The notes: generated by a model from the letters alone, not told the origin. Shown: positions 48,601 through 58,029, counted from the stretch's first letter. The stretch: 64,000 nt of DNA from Flavonifractor hominis (GCF_040095835.1 NZ_JBBMFT010000002.1:248001-312000); one strand, 5' to 3'. Translations and numbers: made by a program.

Positions 48601-50687
48601 AAGTACTGATTGTCCTTGGCCGCCTCAAAGGATACCTGCTCCTGGGGCACCGCCTGGCCGTTGATGGAAACATTAAAGCGCTCAAAGAAACTCCGGTACA
48701 GCCGCTGCTGACCACCGGGCTCCCGGCCCAGGTCGGGCACATAAATCAGGTAGTCCATCTCATAGGCCTGGTCAAAGGTAAAGGTAAAGGCCCGGGAGAG
48801 GTGATAGCTGTTGGCGATCCAGCTGGTGCGATAGTCTCCGTCGTAGACCGAGCCAGGCAGCTCACCCTTGCTCAGTTCCCACTGCGTATTCTCCTTGCTG
48901 TACTCCACCTTCTGGATGATGGTCTGGTTGTCCAGACGATTGCGCGTAGGCAATTCGGGGACCTCCACCTCGGCGGCCTTGGGGGTACCCAGAGCCGTCA
49001 GGGAGACCGGACCGTTGCCGGCCGTGTTGACGCCATAGACCCGCACCTCATAGGTCTGGTCATTCTCCAGGCCGGTAATCACGGCGCTGTTCTGGTACTG
49101 GCCGGCCAGGGTCTGGAAGCTCTCCGCCCCCTGGAGGCGGTACTCCACCTTACAATACTGGGTGTACTTGCCGGGCTTCCAGGTCACGGTGAGCAGGGTG
49201 TCCCCCTCCTCTACGGTCACGGCATCCGGCTTATCAGGCACCTGCTCCGGCTCGGGTGTGGCGCTGACGATCTCGGACTTGCGACCCTCCCAACGGGTAC
49301 CGCCGGCCTCGGATACCGGGGCCACGGCAAAGTAATAGGGTACCAGATCCTTAAACCCGGTCAGGGTGTAGCTGGTCTGGTCGGTATCCACCTGGCTGCT
49401 CAACCGGTCGGCGCTGGTTCCGTAATAGATCCGGTAGCCGGTAATGTTGGGGAACTCCTTCCAGCTCAGAGTGATAGAACCTTTGCCCGCCTCAGCCTTC
49501 AGTCCGGTCACCCGGGTGCTCTCGGCGGTGGGCTCCTGAGGTACCACGTCCTGGACAAACTGGATCTGCTCCACTACCACAGGCTGATCCTGGCGCAGCT
49601 CCACCTGGATGGTGACCTTCTTCACCGGCACCCGCTTGCCCAGATCGATGACCACCGTCCGGCGGCCGTCATCCCGCTGCCAGATGGGGTACACTCCGTC
49701 GGGCACCCGCTCGTCAAAGGAGATGGTCTCCGTCTTGGTCTCTCCATTTTCCAGATACTCCACCACCAGGCTCCCCTGATCCAGAGGGTTAGCGGCGGAG
49801 CTGACAATGGCAATCTGCTCCATGGTGGTGCCGCTCTCCTCCAGAGGGATGGGCAGGGAGAGCTGGGCCGTCTCCTCGGTGGCGGCAAAGGTAACCGCGC
49901 TGGTACCGGAGAACAGATCCCCGGCCGTGCCGGTAACGCTCACATGGGCATCCTCCAGGGCGCTCATGGCCGCGTCCACCTCGTCCATGCGAACGGCACG
50001 GAGCGCAATGGCGGTGGTATCGATCACCTGGGCGCTGCCCTGGGCAACACTGGTCAGGGTGACCAGCGCCAGGTCGGAGATGTCCATGGCGCCGTCGCCG
50101 TTGAAGTCATAGACCGGCGAACCGGCGGACAGGGCAGTCTTCAGCATCTCCAGATCGGTCTCATCCACCCGGCCGTCGCCGTTGACATCGCCCTGAGTAA
50201 AGGTGGCGTCGCCGGTCCCCAGCACCAGGCCCTTGGAATAGGTATCCAGCGTCAGCGCGGGGCTGGTGTAGTCGGCAAAGCCAGTTCCTTCAAACTGCAA
50301 ATAATAGGTGTTCGCCCCCTCCTCAGCGGTGAGGGCATCAAAGGTCACATCTACATAGGCCACGTCCGTACCGGCCTGGTTCATGCGTACCTCCACACTG
50401 CCGGAAGCTCCAGGCTGTCCGTCCACCTGGGTCGTCCCCGACTGCGTCAGGTCTGCCGTAGCCACAGCCTTGCTGTCCTGCAGCAGGGTCACCGTAGCTC
50501 CGCTGTTTTGCCAGCCCTCCGCCGTGATGGGGTAATCCATACGCAGGGTGGCGGTAATCTCGCCTTCCGCCTGGCTGTTTCCCTCCGGGGCAGAGGCCTC
50601 CACCGCCAGGGCAGCGTTTCCGCCCAGCATGGAAAGCCCCATCGAGCCCACAAGCAGGCAGGAAAGCGCTCTGTGATACCAGTTCAT
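45678..50687 (-). CDS. Secreted M60-type metallopeptidase with dockerin, FN3 and F5/8-C domains
   Basis: 1669 aa. Order: signal peptide (1-28); a beta domain; a type I dockerin at about 165-225 with two Ca-binding repeats (GDVNGDGRVDETDLEMLKTA and YDFNGDGAMDISDLALV); a discoidin-like segment; two FN3 domains (about 385-575); an F5/8 type C carbohydrate-binding domain (about 595-740); then the M60/enhancin-like peptidase. Its zinc site AHEIGHN (H1098, E1099, H1102) is followed eight residues later by a Glu (E1111), the gluzincin spacing typical of mucin-cleaving M60 enzymes. The C-terminal 450 residues are more beta domains. Probably degrades O-glycosylated host protein. The start at 50687 is the ATG before the signal peptide. 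Confidence 0.88.
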   Translation of the reverse strand: MNWYHRALSCLLVGSMGLSMLGGNAALAVEASAPEGNSQAEGEITATLRMDYPITAEGWQNSGATVTLLQDSKAVATADLTQSGTTQVDGQPGASGSVEVRMNQAGTDVAYVDVTFDALTAEEGANTYYLQFEGTGFADYTSPALTLDTYSKGLVLGTGDATFTQGDVNGDGRVDETDLEMLKTALSAGSPVYDFNGDGAMDISDLALVTLTSVAQGSAQVIDTTAIALRAVRMDEVDAAMSALEDAHVSVTGTAGDLFSGTSAVTFAATEETAQLSLPIPLEESGTTMEQIAIVSSAANPLDQGSLVVEYLENGETKTETISFDERVPDGVYPIWQRDDGRRTVVIDLGKRVPVKKVTIQVELRQDQPVVVEQIQFVQDVVPQEPTAESTRVTGLKAEAGKGSITLSWKEFPNITGYRIYYGTSADRLSSQVDTDQTSYTLTGFKDLVPYYFAVAPVSEAGGTRWEGRKSEIVSATPEPEQVPDKPDAVTVEEGDTLLTVTWKPGKYTQYCKVEYRLQGAESFQTLAGQYQNSAVITGLENDQTYEVRVYGVNTAGNGPVSLTALGTPKAAEVEVPELPTRNRLDNQTIIQKVEYSKENTQWELSKGELPGSVYDGDYRTSWIANSYHLSRAFTFTFDQAYEMDYLIYVPDLGREPGGQQRLYRSFFERFNVSINGQAVPQEQVSFEAAKDNQYFIIRFPKSQVSSITVEGSQWAGAGNISLSEIAFYQYDGLAEEIAALFANDSHTALAEGVDAEKVAALRAQAEDAQAYYVDRSVLLDELDNAQQLLDGRQSELTVVEGFQQRSAAADSATYGQSASALQPLGVSALSKQYVTLYVEGLQPGESLQLVQWQQYSETNATRASYTLQNGRNRIWLKEIGNSGSGERGGSLYVEYTGTHGSDLRIQIRDTSEQKNVVTRIPMLELTAEQWYGDEQACKELIRTYVQQLKSYVAGLSFVNEGAKRTNTRNVTEIGTPSVLLSLPANQVLEGLGGANADVEAMTDRLYDALQAWEELVFLSNKTQGILSADASLADSRYPMQTRQNIRFSRMFSGAFMFAAGSYVGIDYNETRGMVTGSSLSGLTGTEANNLYGWGIAHEIGHNMDKIGRAEITNNIYSLVAQTADRDGALLGQSRLETSGLYPDIFRKVAQGRPGEAGNVFVQLGMYWQLHLAYDGDGDVLSGSGPLDFYNAFFQAWKSGKYAGEGYTSDERIALIAGDVTGKDLSEFFTRWGMQLSQPVLAKLAEHDDEQRDIWYLSDESRRLRLSGGEQTVLQPSLEAQVDGERTITLTITVEDASKLQGYEILRNGTPIDFIVCNGNLTQSYTDTVGAANNMTFTYTVRAIDQLGYEAGSASAPAVRMSYDRTIDPELYEIQQDEAGNVLITVKGENSLSVGGIKLTGEQVPQQGSFLVLVSNNPAAQPLQEIGTVKPNGGWTVAKQGRFDRNESQSEGVFLNYFNKPGAQADDTRIWMYDARQIAISGLPAGMNPEDIQLLSYPGDNIAFTEDAAVGVLGEDYVYDTMDGQESIPAGTVIITGTYRGDPIYNSVHVLGRLQQMQPGSDAAPTIQEDVPLAGELLMLAEIPEDGQVSDISDGIFIFIPADQDLFRQVNEDDPDHPSANSAVLIELKAQLFRAEDIEGNGQRMTSDTLYISVPRYDSMPEIRFAKEN

Positions 50688-50901
50688 GTGCTCCAACTTC
50701 CTTTCACTCTCTGTTTTTCTATGCCCCGTCTCTTCCGGTCTCTTCTTCAATCACACGGCGGTACAACTGGGGTCAGGTCGGAATTGTAACATAAACTTTA
50801 TCAAAATGGTAGTCTTTTTTTAAAATATTACCAACTTTTTTTTGCAGCCCCCATTTCGTGCACAAAACCAACAATTCCGCCGTTGGATTTACCTTATTCT
50901 A
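50688..50901. other. Divergent intergenic region, M60 side
   Basis: AT-rich stretch between the M60 operon and the GH28 promoter. A -10-like TACAAT is seen on the minus strand near 50788-50793, but no matching -35. No gene is visible. Confidence 0.35.
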
Positions 50902-50958
50902 TTGACTAACTGCCCTACTAGCGGTACAATCGAACAGGATTTTTGGTAAAACGTTTTT
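50902..50958 (+). promoter_or_regulatory. Promoter and LacI-type operator of the GH28 gene
   Basis: TTGACT (50902-50907), 17-bp spacer, TACAAT (50925-50930). From about +11 follows TAAAACGTTTT with the perfect palindrome AAAACGTTTT (50948-50957), central CpG as in LacI/GalR operators; TGG and CCA outside it extend the dyad. Confidence 0.75.
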
Positions 50959-51074
50959 GCACCATTTATCCAGAAAATGGCATCTAAGCATCCTGTACCT
51001 GCCATTTTCACCCTGCGGAAGTCCCGCCTTGCGCAGGAATTTACTCTGGTTTTTGGAAAAGAAGGAGGAGAATC

Positions 51075-54000
51075 ATGCAGCACGTAAAAAAGCTTTTGTC
51101 CCTGCTTCTGGCCCTGTGCCTGCTGACCGGCATGCTGCCGGTCCCGGTCGCAGCAGCCGCCGGATTCAGTGACACCAGCGGTCACTGGGCAGAGGATGCC
51201 ATTGACCGCTGGGCCAGCTACGGCGTAATCGAAGGGGACGGCACCGGTGCCTTTCAGCCCGCCGCACCCGTGACCCGAGGCGCCCTTGCCAAGATCATTG
51301 CCGTTACCATGGGCTATGAGACCCAGGCAGCCAACACCTTTACCGACCTGCCCGACGGGGCCTGGTACACCCCCTATGTCCTGCAGTGCGCGGCGGCCGG
51401 GGTCATGAGCGGTTATGGCGACGGCCGCATGGGACCCGAGGATCCCGTGACCCGGCAGGAGGCCTGCAAGATGCTGGCTTCGGCCCTGGCTGTGGCTCCC
51501 GACAGCGCTCCGGCTGTGTCCTTTACCGATCAGGCCGCCATCGCCAGCTGGGCCCTTCCGTATGTCTCGGCCATGGCCCGGTTGGGGTACATCCAGGGCA
51601 TCGGCAACGGGCAGTTTGCCCCCGAGCAGACCATGGACCGCGCGTCGGTTGTGACCATCCTGGACAATGTGGTGGCCGAATATCTCTGCAAGAGCGGCAC
51701 CTATACCAGCCTGCAGAGCGGTTTGGTCATCATTGCCGCTGACGGCGTGACTCTGAAGGATGTCACCGTCCAGGGCGACCTTATCATCGCCGCTGACGGA
51801 GCCAAGCTGGACAAGGTCACCGTGACCGGCAACCTGACCGTGCTGGACGGCCATACCGCCGCCCTGACCGACTGCCAGATCAATGGCCAGACCCAGGGCA
51901 GTGTGGAAGTCTCCCAGACTCCCTCCGGCAATCATGACAATGACAACGATGACGATGACGACGACCAGCCCGCTCCCCTGCCCACTCCGGTCCCGGAGGA
52001 GGATAAGGTCGTATCTCTGAACTGGAACACCTATGCCATGGCCTGCGGCAAGGATAACGACAGCGGCGAGACCCTCACCCTGTCGGTCAGCTATGACAAG
52101 AGCGCCTATACCGCTCCCCAGGTCCGCTGGACTAGTTCCGACCCCACCATTGTGGCGGTACAGAGCGACAGCGGCGACTCCGTGACCGTCCAGGCCCGGA
52201 CCACCGGCTTTGTGAGCGTAACTGCCGAACTGTATGACGGTGAGAAACTGATTGGCTCGGATGTGTGTGCCATCACCTCCATTGACGGGTATGACCGCGC
52301 CACCATGCAGACCCTGGAGCTGAGCAGCAGCGAGCTGACTCTGGCGGCAGACGGCCAGGCCGTTACACTCACCCCGCTGTTCTTCCCCGTGGACATCCCC
52401 ACCGACGGCAAGATGCTGGACACCTCTCTGGAAGTGGTGGAGGACTATGATTCCTCCGTCATTCAGGTCTCCCTCAACGAGGACCAGAATTACGCCGACT
52501 TTGCCGACATTGGCGCTCTGGCCAAAGAGGATGTGAAGATTCTCTACGACCAGGTGGTGGTCACCCCTGTGGCCGCCGGTCAAACCACCTTTACCGTCCG
52601 TTCCAAGGTCAACGGCCGCACCGCTACCTGTACGGTGACCGTGACCGACGATGCACTGGATGTCACCGGCCTTACCGGCGGCAGCGACGAGGTCATTACG
52701 CTGACGGTGGGCCAGCAGGGCCAGAATACCCGCCAGCTCACTGTCACCCCCGAGGGCGGACAGAGCGACATCGTCTGGACTTCCTCCAACCCGTACATCG
52801 CCAGCGTGGACCAGAACGGTCTGGTCACCGCCCGCTCCACCTCCAACTACGAAGAGCGCCGGGAGAATTCCTCTGCGCTGGATGCTGACGATGACAATTA
52901 CAAGACCGTCACCATCACCGCCACCAGCGTGAAGGGCGGCTTCACCCAGAGCTTCAAGGTCATGGTGCTGCCCGCAGCTACCGTGGTCACCGGTCTGTCC
53001 GTCAATAAGGATGCGCTCAACCTGGCCGCAGGGAGCGAGGGTTATCTGACCGCCAGCGTCAGCCCGGCCAGCGTTCTCTCTCCCGAGGTGGTCTGGACCA
53101 GCAGCAACCCTGACGTGCTGGCTGTGGAGGCGGTGGCGGACACCGTCTACGGCGCGGCCCAGGCAAAACTGACCGCCAAGTCCGCCGGCACCGCCACTGT
53201 GACCGCCGCCTATGAGGGCCATCAGGATACCTGCCAGGTCACTGTGACCAACGGCGAGGTGAAGGTGGACTCCATCACCCTCTCCGGTCCCCAGACCCTG
53301 GTGCGAGACCAGGTCGCCGAGCTCACCGCTCAGGTCACGGCCACTGCCACCAATCAGCAGCTCTACTGGCTCAGCGACAACCGCACGGTTGTGACGGTGG
53401 ACCAGGAGGGTAATCTCCAGGGCTACGAGGCCGGCACCGCCAACATCTACGCCATTGCGCTGGACAGCCTTACCGATGCGCAGAAGCAGGTGCTCTTCTT
53501 TACCGCCGACCTGGATAAGACGGCCGACGAACAGGCCCCCAGCGACGAGCTGGCCGAGGTACGCAACATCTCCGCTGATCCCGACGCCAAGCAGGCTCTG
53601 GACGAGCTGCTTCAGGCGGAAAATGTGGTATACGCCTGCTACCCCGTCACGGTGGACGGCAGCGCCAGCCTCTATCTGCGCAACCTGCACATCCCCGAAG
53701 AGACCATCACCTCTCAGTCCGTGGCCCTGCTGTGGAACCGGGATTCCCTCTACACCGCCGGGGATCTCACCGGCACTCAGGTCACGGCCAACGGCGCACT
53801 GGTAGCCGAGCTTGGAAATGAGATGAGCTACACGGTGAAGGGCCTGTCTCCTGACACCGAGTACACCTTTACCGTCACCACCTTCTACGGTGATGGACAG
53901 AGCGTGTCCGAAACCATTACCGCCCGCACCGACCCGGCCCCCCAGGTGCTCAACGTGCTGGACTTCGGCGCGGTGGGCGACGGCTCCACGCTGGACACCG

Positions 54001-56747
54001 CCGCCATCCAGGCCGCCATCGACGCCTGCCCGGAAAATGGCGAGGTATGGCTGCCCGCCGGCCACGTTTTCTACTCCGGCGCGCTGTTCCTCAAGAGCGA
54101 CATGACCCTCCGGGTGGACGGCATCCTCATGGGCAGCACCGACCCCAAGGACTATCCCCGCATGGTCTCCCGTTGGGAGGGCTGGCGCAAGATCTATCAG
54201 CCCGCCGAGGAGTGGGCCGGTGAGAACGAGCGCACCGGTCTGGACTATGCCGGCCAGGACAACGAGTATGTCTACTCCAGCCTGCTGACCGTGGGCGTGT
54301 ATGACGAAGGTGAGAACGGCTACACCGCCAGCTACAACACCGAAAACGTCACCATCTGCGGCCAGGGCCAGATCAACGCCAACGGCTATCAGCTTGGCTA
54401 CAATGAGGGCCCCAACTCCGCCGTGTTTGGCGGCAGCTGCCCCAACATTGACCAGTCCCTGGTCCGCAGCAATGTCACCATCCGCGGCCACGTGCTGGTT
54501 ACCCACAATGTCAAGGGTCTGTATGTTACCGACGTCATGATCGCCAACGGTCCCGCCTGGACCATCGATCTCATCTACAGTGAGGACATCACTCTGGACA
54601 ACATCTCCGTGGTGGCTCTGAGCAACTATCAGACCGAGGTGGGCAAAGGACGCAACTATATCCTCAACGGCGACGGCTGCGATGTGGACTCCTCCACACA
54701 CACCAATATCCTCAACAGCTTCTTCCGTGCCGGCGATGACGCCATTGCCGCCAAGTCCGGCAAGAATCTGGAAGGCTGGCTGCGGGGCAAGCCCACCGCC
54801 TACCTGCGGGTCACCGACGTGTTCAGCCTGGGCAGCCGGTACGGCCTGATCATCGGCAGTGAGATGGCTGGCGGCGCTCACGATATTCTGTTCCAGAACA
54901 ATGAGTTTAAGGACAACGTCTCCGACAACAGCATGTGGATCAAGGCCCCCAGAGAGCGGGGCGGCCTGGTAGAGGACATTCTTTACCGGGATATCATCAA
55001 CAACAGCAGCAAGGCGGCCATCCGGGTGGAGGCCGACTACTCCGACAGCTACAAGAAGACCCCCTCCCCCATCAACACCCGCATCCGCCGGCTGACCTAT
55101 GAGAACCTGGTGGAAATGTCCACCGCTGCCAGCTCCTTTAAGGGCAAGGACAACAGCATCATTCGCGATGTGGTGATCCGGGGCGCCGACTTCAAGGCTC
55201 CAGTGAGCCTGGCCAATATTGACGGCGTTACCCTGATCGATGTGGAGGCCGGATACAAGGATGCAGGCAACGCCCAAAACGTTACTGTCATCAACCCGGC
55301 CCTGGAGCAGGACGTTGGTCTGGCTCTGGCCGAAGACGCATTCGACGTGAAGGCCGTAGACCTTCAGGCCGGTACCGTCACCGTCCGCAAGGGCACCACT
55401 GTGGCTCAGCTCACCGCCCAGATTCAGCCGGAAAAGGCCGCGCCTGGCGAGCAGAGCTACGCCGTGGCCGGCCGGCAGGCGGATGACCCGCTGGCCGAGG
55501 GCGACCAGCTCACCGTCACCGCCAAAAACGGCACGGATACCCGGGTGTATACCGTGACTTTCTACCGTGTCGATGAGATCGCCTCCAGCACGGAGATTGA
55601 GTCCGTACCCGGCGGTTCTGTGACCGCCATCCAGACCGGCGGTCTGGAAAACAGCCTGTCCGTTCGTACCGGCGCCACCGTACAGGACCTGCTGGACAGC
55701 CTCCGTTCCACTCTGGGCGGCACCCAGAGCCTGGCCGTATACGCCGACCGGGACAGCGCCCAGGCCGGTCAGTCTCCCCTGGAGGCTGGCACTGTACTCG
55801 CCAGCGGCAGCTATCTGCGGGTGGATGCTGAGGACGCCAGCCAGAGTGCACTGTACCGCATCGCAGTGGAAATCCCCACCGTCTCCTTTACCCTGACCGG
55901 TGCGGAAGTGGGCGAGAAGTCTGACAGCTTTACCGACGGCGATATCAAGGAAGACAACCAAAACGGCAGCGACCATTATTTTCAGGCCAACGCCGAGGTA
56001 GGCGAATACTTCCAGCTGGCCCAGCCCCTGGAGTTTTTGAGCAGCGCCTCCTATACGGTGGAGATGAGTGCCAAGACTGCCTCCTCTCGTGGTGTATTCG
56101 ACGTGGTACTGGTGCCTCAGGCCGGTGGCGAATCCATCACTGTGGGCTCCATCGATATGCGCTCCAGCGGTGGCCTGAACATCGACTCGGCTGTGGAGAT
56201 CCCGGCCGGCAGCTACTTCCTCCGGTTTGTGTGCACCACCAAGGGCTACTTCACCGGCCGGAGCATTACGTTCCTCCCCGTGGAGAAAACCGACTCCGGT
56301 CTGGAAAATCTGGCTCTCAACCAGCCGGTCACCGTCTCCAGTGAAGAAAAGCCGGATATCTGCCCGGCGGCCATGGCGGTGGATGGCGTGATTGAGAACA
56401 AAACCGGTACCGCAGCTGACACCATGAACAGCTGGAAATCCAAAGAGATCCCTGCCTATATTGAGGTGGACCTGGGTCAGGTCTGCCAGTTGAACAACAT
56501 CCATCTCTATTGGGAGAGCAAAGACACCCGGGAGTACTATTTCACTGTCTCGGTAAAGGACGAGGCAGATGGTACCTATACCCAGGTGATCGACCACTCC
56601 AAGGTCTCCGCCCCCTACGAAACCGATGACCAGTTCCCCGCCGGTACCCAGGCCCGGTACGTGCGGGTAGACATCACCGGCTGCAGCAAGTCCGGTACCA
56701 CCGTGGCTACCCTGCGGGAGCTGGAAGTCTACGGCCTGGCCGGCTAA
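51075..56747 (+). CDS. SLH-anchored multidomain glycoside hydrolase family 28 enzyme
   Basis: 1890 aa. Order: signal peptide (1-29); three SLH repeats (about 30-195); a short beta segment; an Asp-rich linker (about 286-297); several Big_2-type immunoglobulin-like repeats (about 420-800; SDIVWTSSNPYIASVDQNGL is typical); FN3-like domain (about 880-955); GH28 right-handed beta-helix (about 958-1420) starting VLNVLDFGAVGDG; two beta segments; C-terminal F5/8 type C binding domain (about 1743-1890). GH28 active-site pieces are NGDGCDVDSS (N1198) and AGDDAIAAKSG (D1221, D1222). Relatives cleave galacturonan or related pectic and uronic-acid glycans; the exact linkage is unknown. The gene has its own promoter with a LacI-type dyad, and AAGGAGGAGAATC precedes the ATG. 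Confidence 0.88.
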   Translation: MQHVKKLLSLLLALCLLTGMLPVPVAAAAGFSDTSGHWAEDAIDRWASYGVIEGDGTGAFQPAAPVTRGALAKIIAVTMGYETQAANTFTDLPDGAWYTPYVLQCAAAGVMSGYGDGRMGPEDPVTRQEACKMLASALAVAPDSAPAVSFTDQAAIASWALPYVSAMARLGYIQGIGNGQFAPEQTMDRASVVTILDNVVAEYLCKSGTYTSLQSGLVIIAADGVTLKDVTVQGDLIIAADGAKLDKVTVTGNLTVLDGHTAALTDCQINGQTQGSVEVSQTPSGNHDNDNDDDDDDQPAPLPTPVPEEDKVVSLNWNTYAMACGKDNDSGETLTLSVSYDKSAYTAPQVRWTSSDPTIVAVQSDSGDSVTVQARTTGFVSVTAELYDGEKLIGSDVCAITSIDGYDRATMQTLELSSSELTLAADGQAVTLTPLFFPVDIPTDGKMLDTSLEVVEDYDSSVIQVSLNEDQNYADFADIGALAKEDVKILYDQVVVTPVAAGQTTFTVRSKVNGRTATCTVTVTDDALDVTGLTGGSDEVITLTVGQQGQNTRQLTVTPEGGQSDIVWTSSNPYIASVDQNGLVTARSTSNYEERRENSSALDADDDNYKTVTITATSVKGGFTQSFKVMVLPAATVVTGLSVNKDALNLAAGSEGYLTASVSPASVLSPEVVWTSSNPDVLAVEAVADTVYGAAQAKLTAKSAGTATVTAAYEGHQDTCQVTVTNGEVKVDSITLSGPQTLVRDQVAELTAQVTATATNQQLYWLSDNRTVVTVDQEGNLQGYEAGTANIYAIALDSLTDAQKQVLFFTADLDKTADEQAPSDELAEVRNISADPDAKQALDELLQAENVVYACYPVTVDGSASLYLRNLHIPEETITSQSVALLWNRDSLYTAGDLTGTQVTANGALVAELGNEMSYTVKGLSPDTEYTFTVTTFYGDGQSVSETITARTDPAPQVLNVLDFGAVGDGSTLDTAAIQAAIDACPENGEVWLPAGHVFYSGALFLKSDMTLRVDGILMGSTDPKDYPRMVSRWEGWRKIYQPAEEWAGENERTGLDYAGQDNEYVYSSLLTVGVYDEGENGYTASYNTENVTICGQGQINANGYQLGYNEGPNSAVFGGSCPNIDQSLVRSNVTIRGHVLVTHNVKGLYVTDVMIANGPAWTIDLIYSEDITLDNISVVALSNYQTEVGKGRNYILNGDGCDVDSSTHTNILNSFFRAGDDAIAAKSGKNLEGWLRGKPTAYLRVTDVFSLGSRYGLIIGSEMAGGAHDILFQNNEFKDNVSDNSMWIKAPRERGGLVEDILYRDIINNSSKAAIRVEADYSDSYKKTPSPINTRIRRLTYENLVEMSTAASSFKGKDNSIIRDVVIRGADFKAPVSLANIDGVTLIDVEAGYKDAGNAQNVTVINPALEQDVGLALAEDAFDVKAVDLQAGTVTVRKGTTVAQLTAQIQPEKAAPGEQSYAVAGRQADDPLAEGDQLTVTAKNGTDTRVYTVTFYRVDEIASSTEIESVPGGSVTAIQTGGLENSLSVRTGATVQDLLDSLRSTLGGTQSLAVYADRDSAQAGQSPLEAGTVLASGSYLRVDAEDASQSALYRIAVEIPTVSFTLTGAEVGEKSDSFTDGDIKEDNQNGSDHYFQANAEVGEYFQLAQPLEFLSSASYTVEMSAKTASSRGVFDVVLVPQAGGESITVGSIDMRSSGGLNIDSAVEIPAGSYFLRFVCTTKGYFTGRSITFLPVEKTDSGLENLALNQPVTVSSEEKPDICPAAMAVDGVIENKTGTAADTMNSWKSKEIPAYIEVDLGQVCQLNNIHLYWESKDTREYYFTVSVKDEADGTYTQVIDHSKVSAPYETDDQFPAGTQARYVRVDITGCSKSGTTVATLRELEVYGLAG

Positions 56748-56766
56748 CCTCTCGCTTTTTCTCTTC

Positions 56767-56805
56767 AAGACAGCATGCGCCGCTTTGAGCGGCGCATGCT
56801 GTCTT
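56767..56805 (+). terminator. Stem-loop after the GH28 gene
   Basis: 18-bp perfect stem AAGACAGCATGCGCCGCT / AGCGGCGCATGCTGTCTT with 3-base loop, 19 bp after the stop; the U-tract is poor (GTCTTGCC), so termination efficiency is uncertain. Confidence 0.65.
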
Positions 56806-56877
56806 GCCATATTGCCCAATTTTCTCTTTTGCAAGTTGACAGACTGCCCAAATTCCATTCTTTTATAAAAAAGTGAA

Positions 56878-56936
56878 TTGACGCAGTTAGCAGAATGTTC
56901 TATATTTTATAAGGAAACAGTTTAGTAAAACGTTCT
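56878..56936 (+). promoter_or_regulatory. Promoter and operator of the LacI regulator gene
   Basis: TTGACG (56878-56883), 17-bp spacer, TATATT (56901-56906). TAAAACGTTCT (56926-56936) lies about 13 bases after the expected start, the same position and core as at the GH28 gene, pointing to autoregulation. Confidence 0.72.
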
Positions 56937-56967
56937 CTTATATGGATTCTGACCAAGGAGGTCACAC

Positions 56968-58029
56968 ATGGGAAAGCGTGTAACAATTAAGGATATCGCG
57001 GCAGAAGCCGGAGTCTCTACCGGAACCGTTCACCGCGCTCTTTATGGAAAAAAAGGCGTCAGTTCCGCACTGCAGGAGAAAATTTTGGATATCTGTGTGC
57101 GTCGTGAATATCAGGCCAACACCGCTGCCGCTGCTCTGAAGCGCCGCTCTCTTCGGATTGTGGGGGCCTTTCCTGTCCCGGACGGCAAGGGCCGTTTCTT
57201 CTATTCCAACGTGTGGAAAGGCTTTCGTCGCTGCATTCAGGAACTGCGGGATTATAACATCGAAGAAATCGAAATTGCTTACAGTGAGGAAGACCCTCAG
57301 GCTCAGAGCGCCGAGCTGCTCTCCTGTTTCCGTCGGTATGACGGGGCCATTGACGGTCTGGTGACCGTAGGTCCTTTCAGCGATGCGGGCATGCAGGCTC
57401 TGCAGGTCTATACAGAACGGGGCGTTCCGGTCTTTCTGGCCTGTGACGACCGCAGTGAGTGCGGCCGCCTGGCCTGTGCTCAGGCTGACCATGAGCGTAC
57501 GGGCCGTATGGTAGCCGAACTGCTCACCAGTCAGCTCCGGCCGGGCGATACCATTTTGCTGTGCGGCGGCGACGTCCTCCGTCCCTCCCACGCCCAGACG
57601 GTCCACGGCTTTGAGGAGTATCTCCGCGCCCACGCTCCTGATATCGGATTGCTTACTTTGTACGGCTATGGCAATGAGGCCGACTTGCGCACCCGGCTGC
57701 AAGAGGCGCTGCTCCACCGTTCGGATATTGCGGGAGCCTTCAGCGTCAGCGCCCGGCTGAGCGTGCTGCTGGCCAACGAGGCGGAGGCGCTGAACAAGAG
57801 CAACTCCATCCGCATTGTAGCCAGTGACCTGTTTGAGGAGACTGTACGCAACATGGAGCGGGGTATCGTCAAGAACATCGTGTACAAAGCCCCGGAACAA
57901 CAGGCCTATCTGGCCACCAAGCTGCTGGGTGACTACGTTTTAAAGGGCTGGAAACCCGCCAGCGACATCCAGTACGTGGAAAGTCGGCTCATTTTCCAGA
58001 GCGATCTGGATGTGTATAAAAACCGCTAA
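56968..58029 (+). CDS. LacI-family transcriptional regulator
   Basis: 353 aa. The N-terminal helix-turn-helix (residues 6-25) is TIKDIAAEAGVSTGTVHRAL, followed by a hinge helix (AAAALKRRSLRIVG) and a periplasmic-binding-protein-like sensor domain (about 60-345) with GAFPVPDGKGRFFYSNVWKG and GLVTVGPFSD. It replaces the usual VS.xTVSR with VSTGTVHRAL, as in some GntI/RafR-like members. AAGGAGGTCACAC precedes the ATG. It stands between two GH28-type genes, both probably its targets; the inducer would be a uronic-acid-type sugar, by inference from the neighbours. Confidence 0.92.
   Translation: MGKRVTIKDIAAEAGVSTGTVHRALYGKKGVSSALQEKILDICVRREYQANTAAAALKRRSLRIVGAFPVPDGKGRFFYSNVWKGFRRCIQELRDYNIEEIEIAYSEEDPQAQSAELLSCFRRYDGAIDGLVTVGPFSDAGMQALQVYTERGVPVFLACDDRSECGRLACAQADHERTGRMVAELLTSQLRPGDTILLCGGDVLRPSHAQTVHGFEEYLRAHAPDIGLLTLYGYGNEADLRTRLQEALLHRSDIAGAFSVSARLSVLLANEAEALNKSNSIRIVASDLFEETVRNMERGIVKNIVYKAPEQQAYLATKLLGDYVLKGWKPASDIQYVESRLIFQSDLDVYKNR

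Noticed and set aside
45624..50789. A plus-strand open frame of about 1700 codons opposite the M60 protease gene
   Set aside because: No start signal or domain, and it overlaps the dockerin, FN3 and HEIGH-bearing gene along its whole length.
50889..56858. A minus-strand open frame of nearly 2000 codons opposite the GH28 gene
   Set aside because: Composition is dominated by Gly, Val, His and Ala with no signal peptide, domain or ribosome-binding site; it is what GC-rich codon bias produces opposite a real gene. The plus strand has signal peptide, SLH and GH28 motifs.
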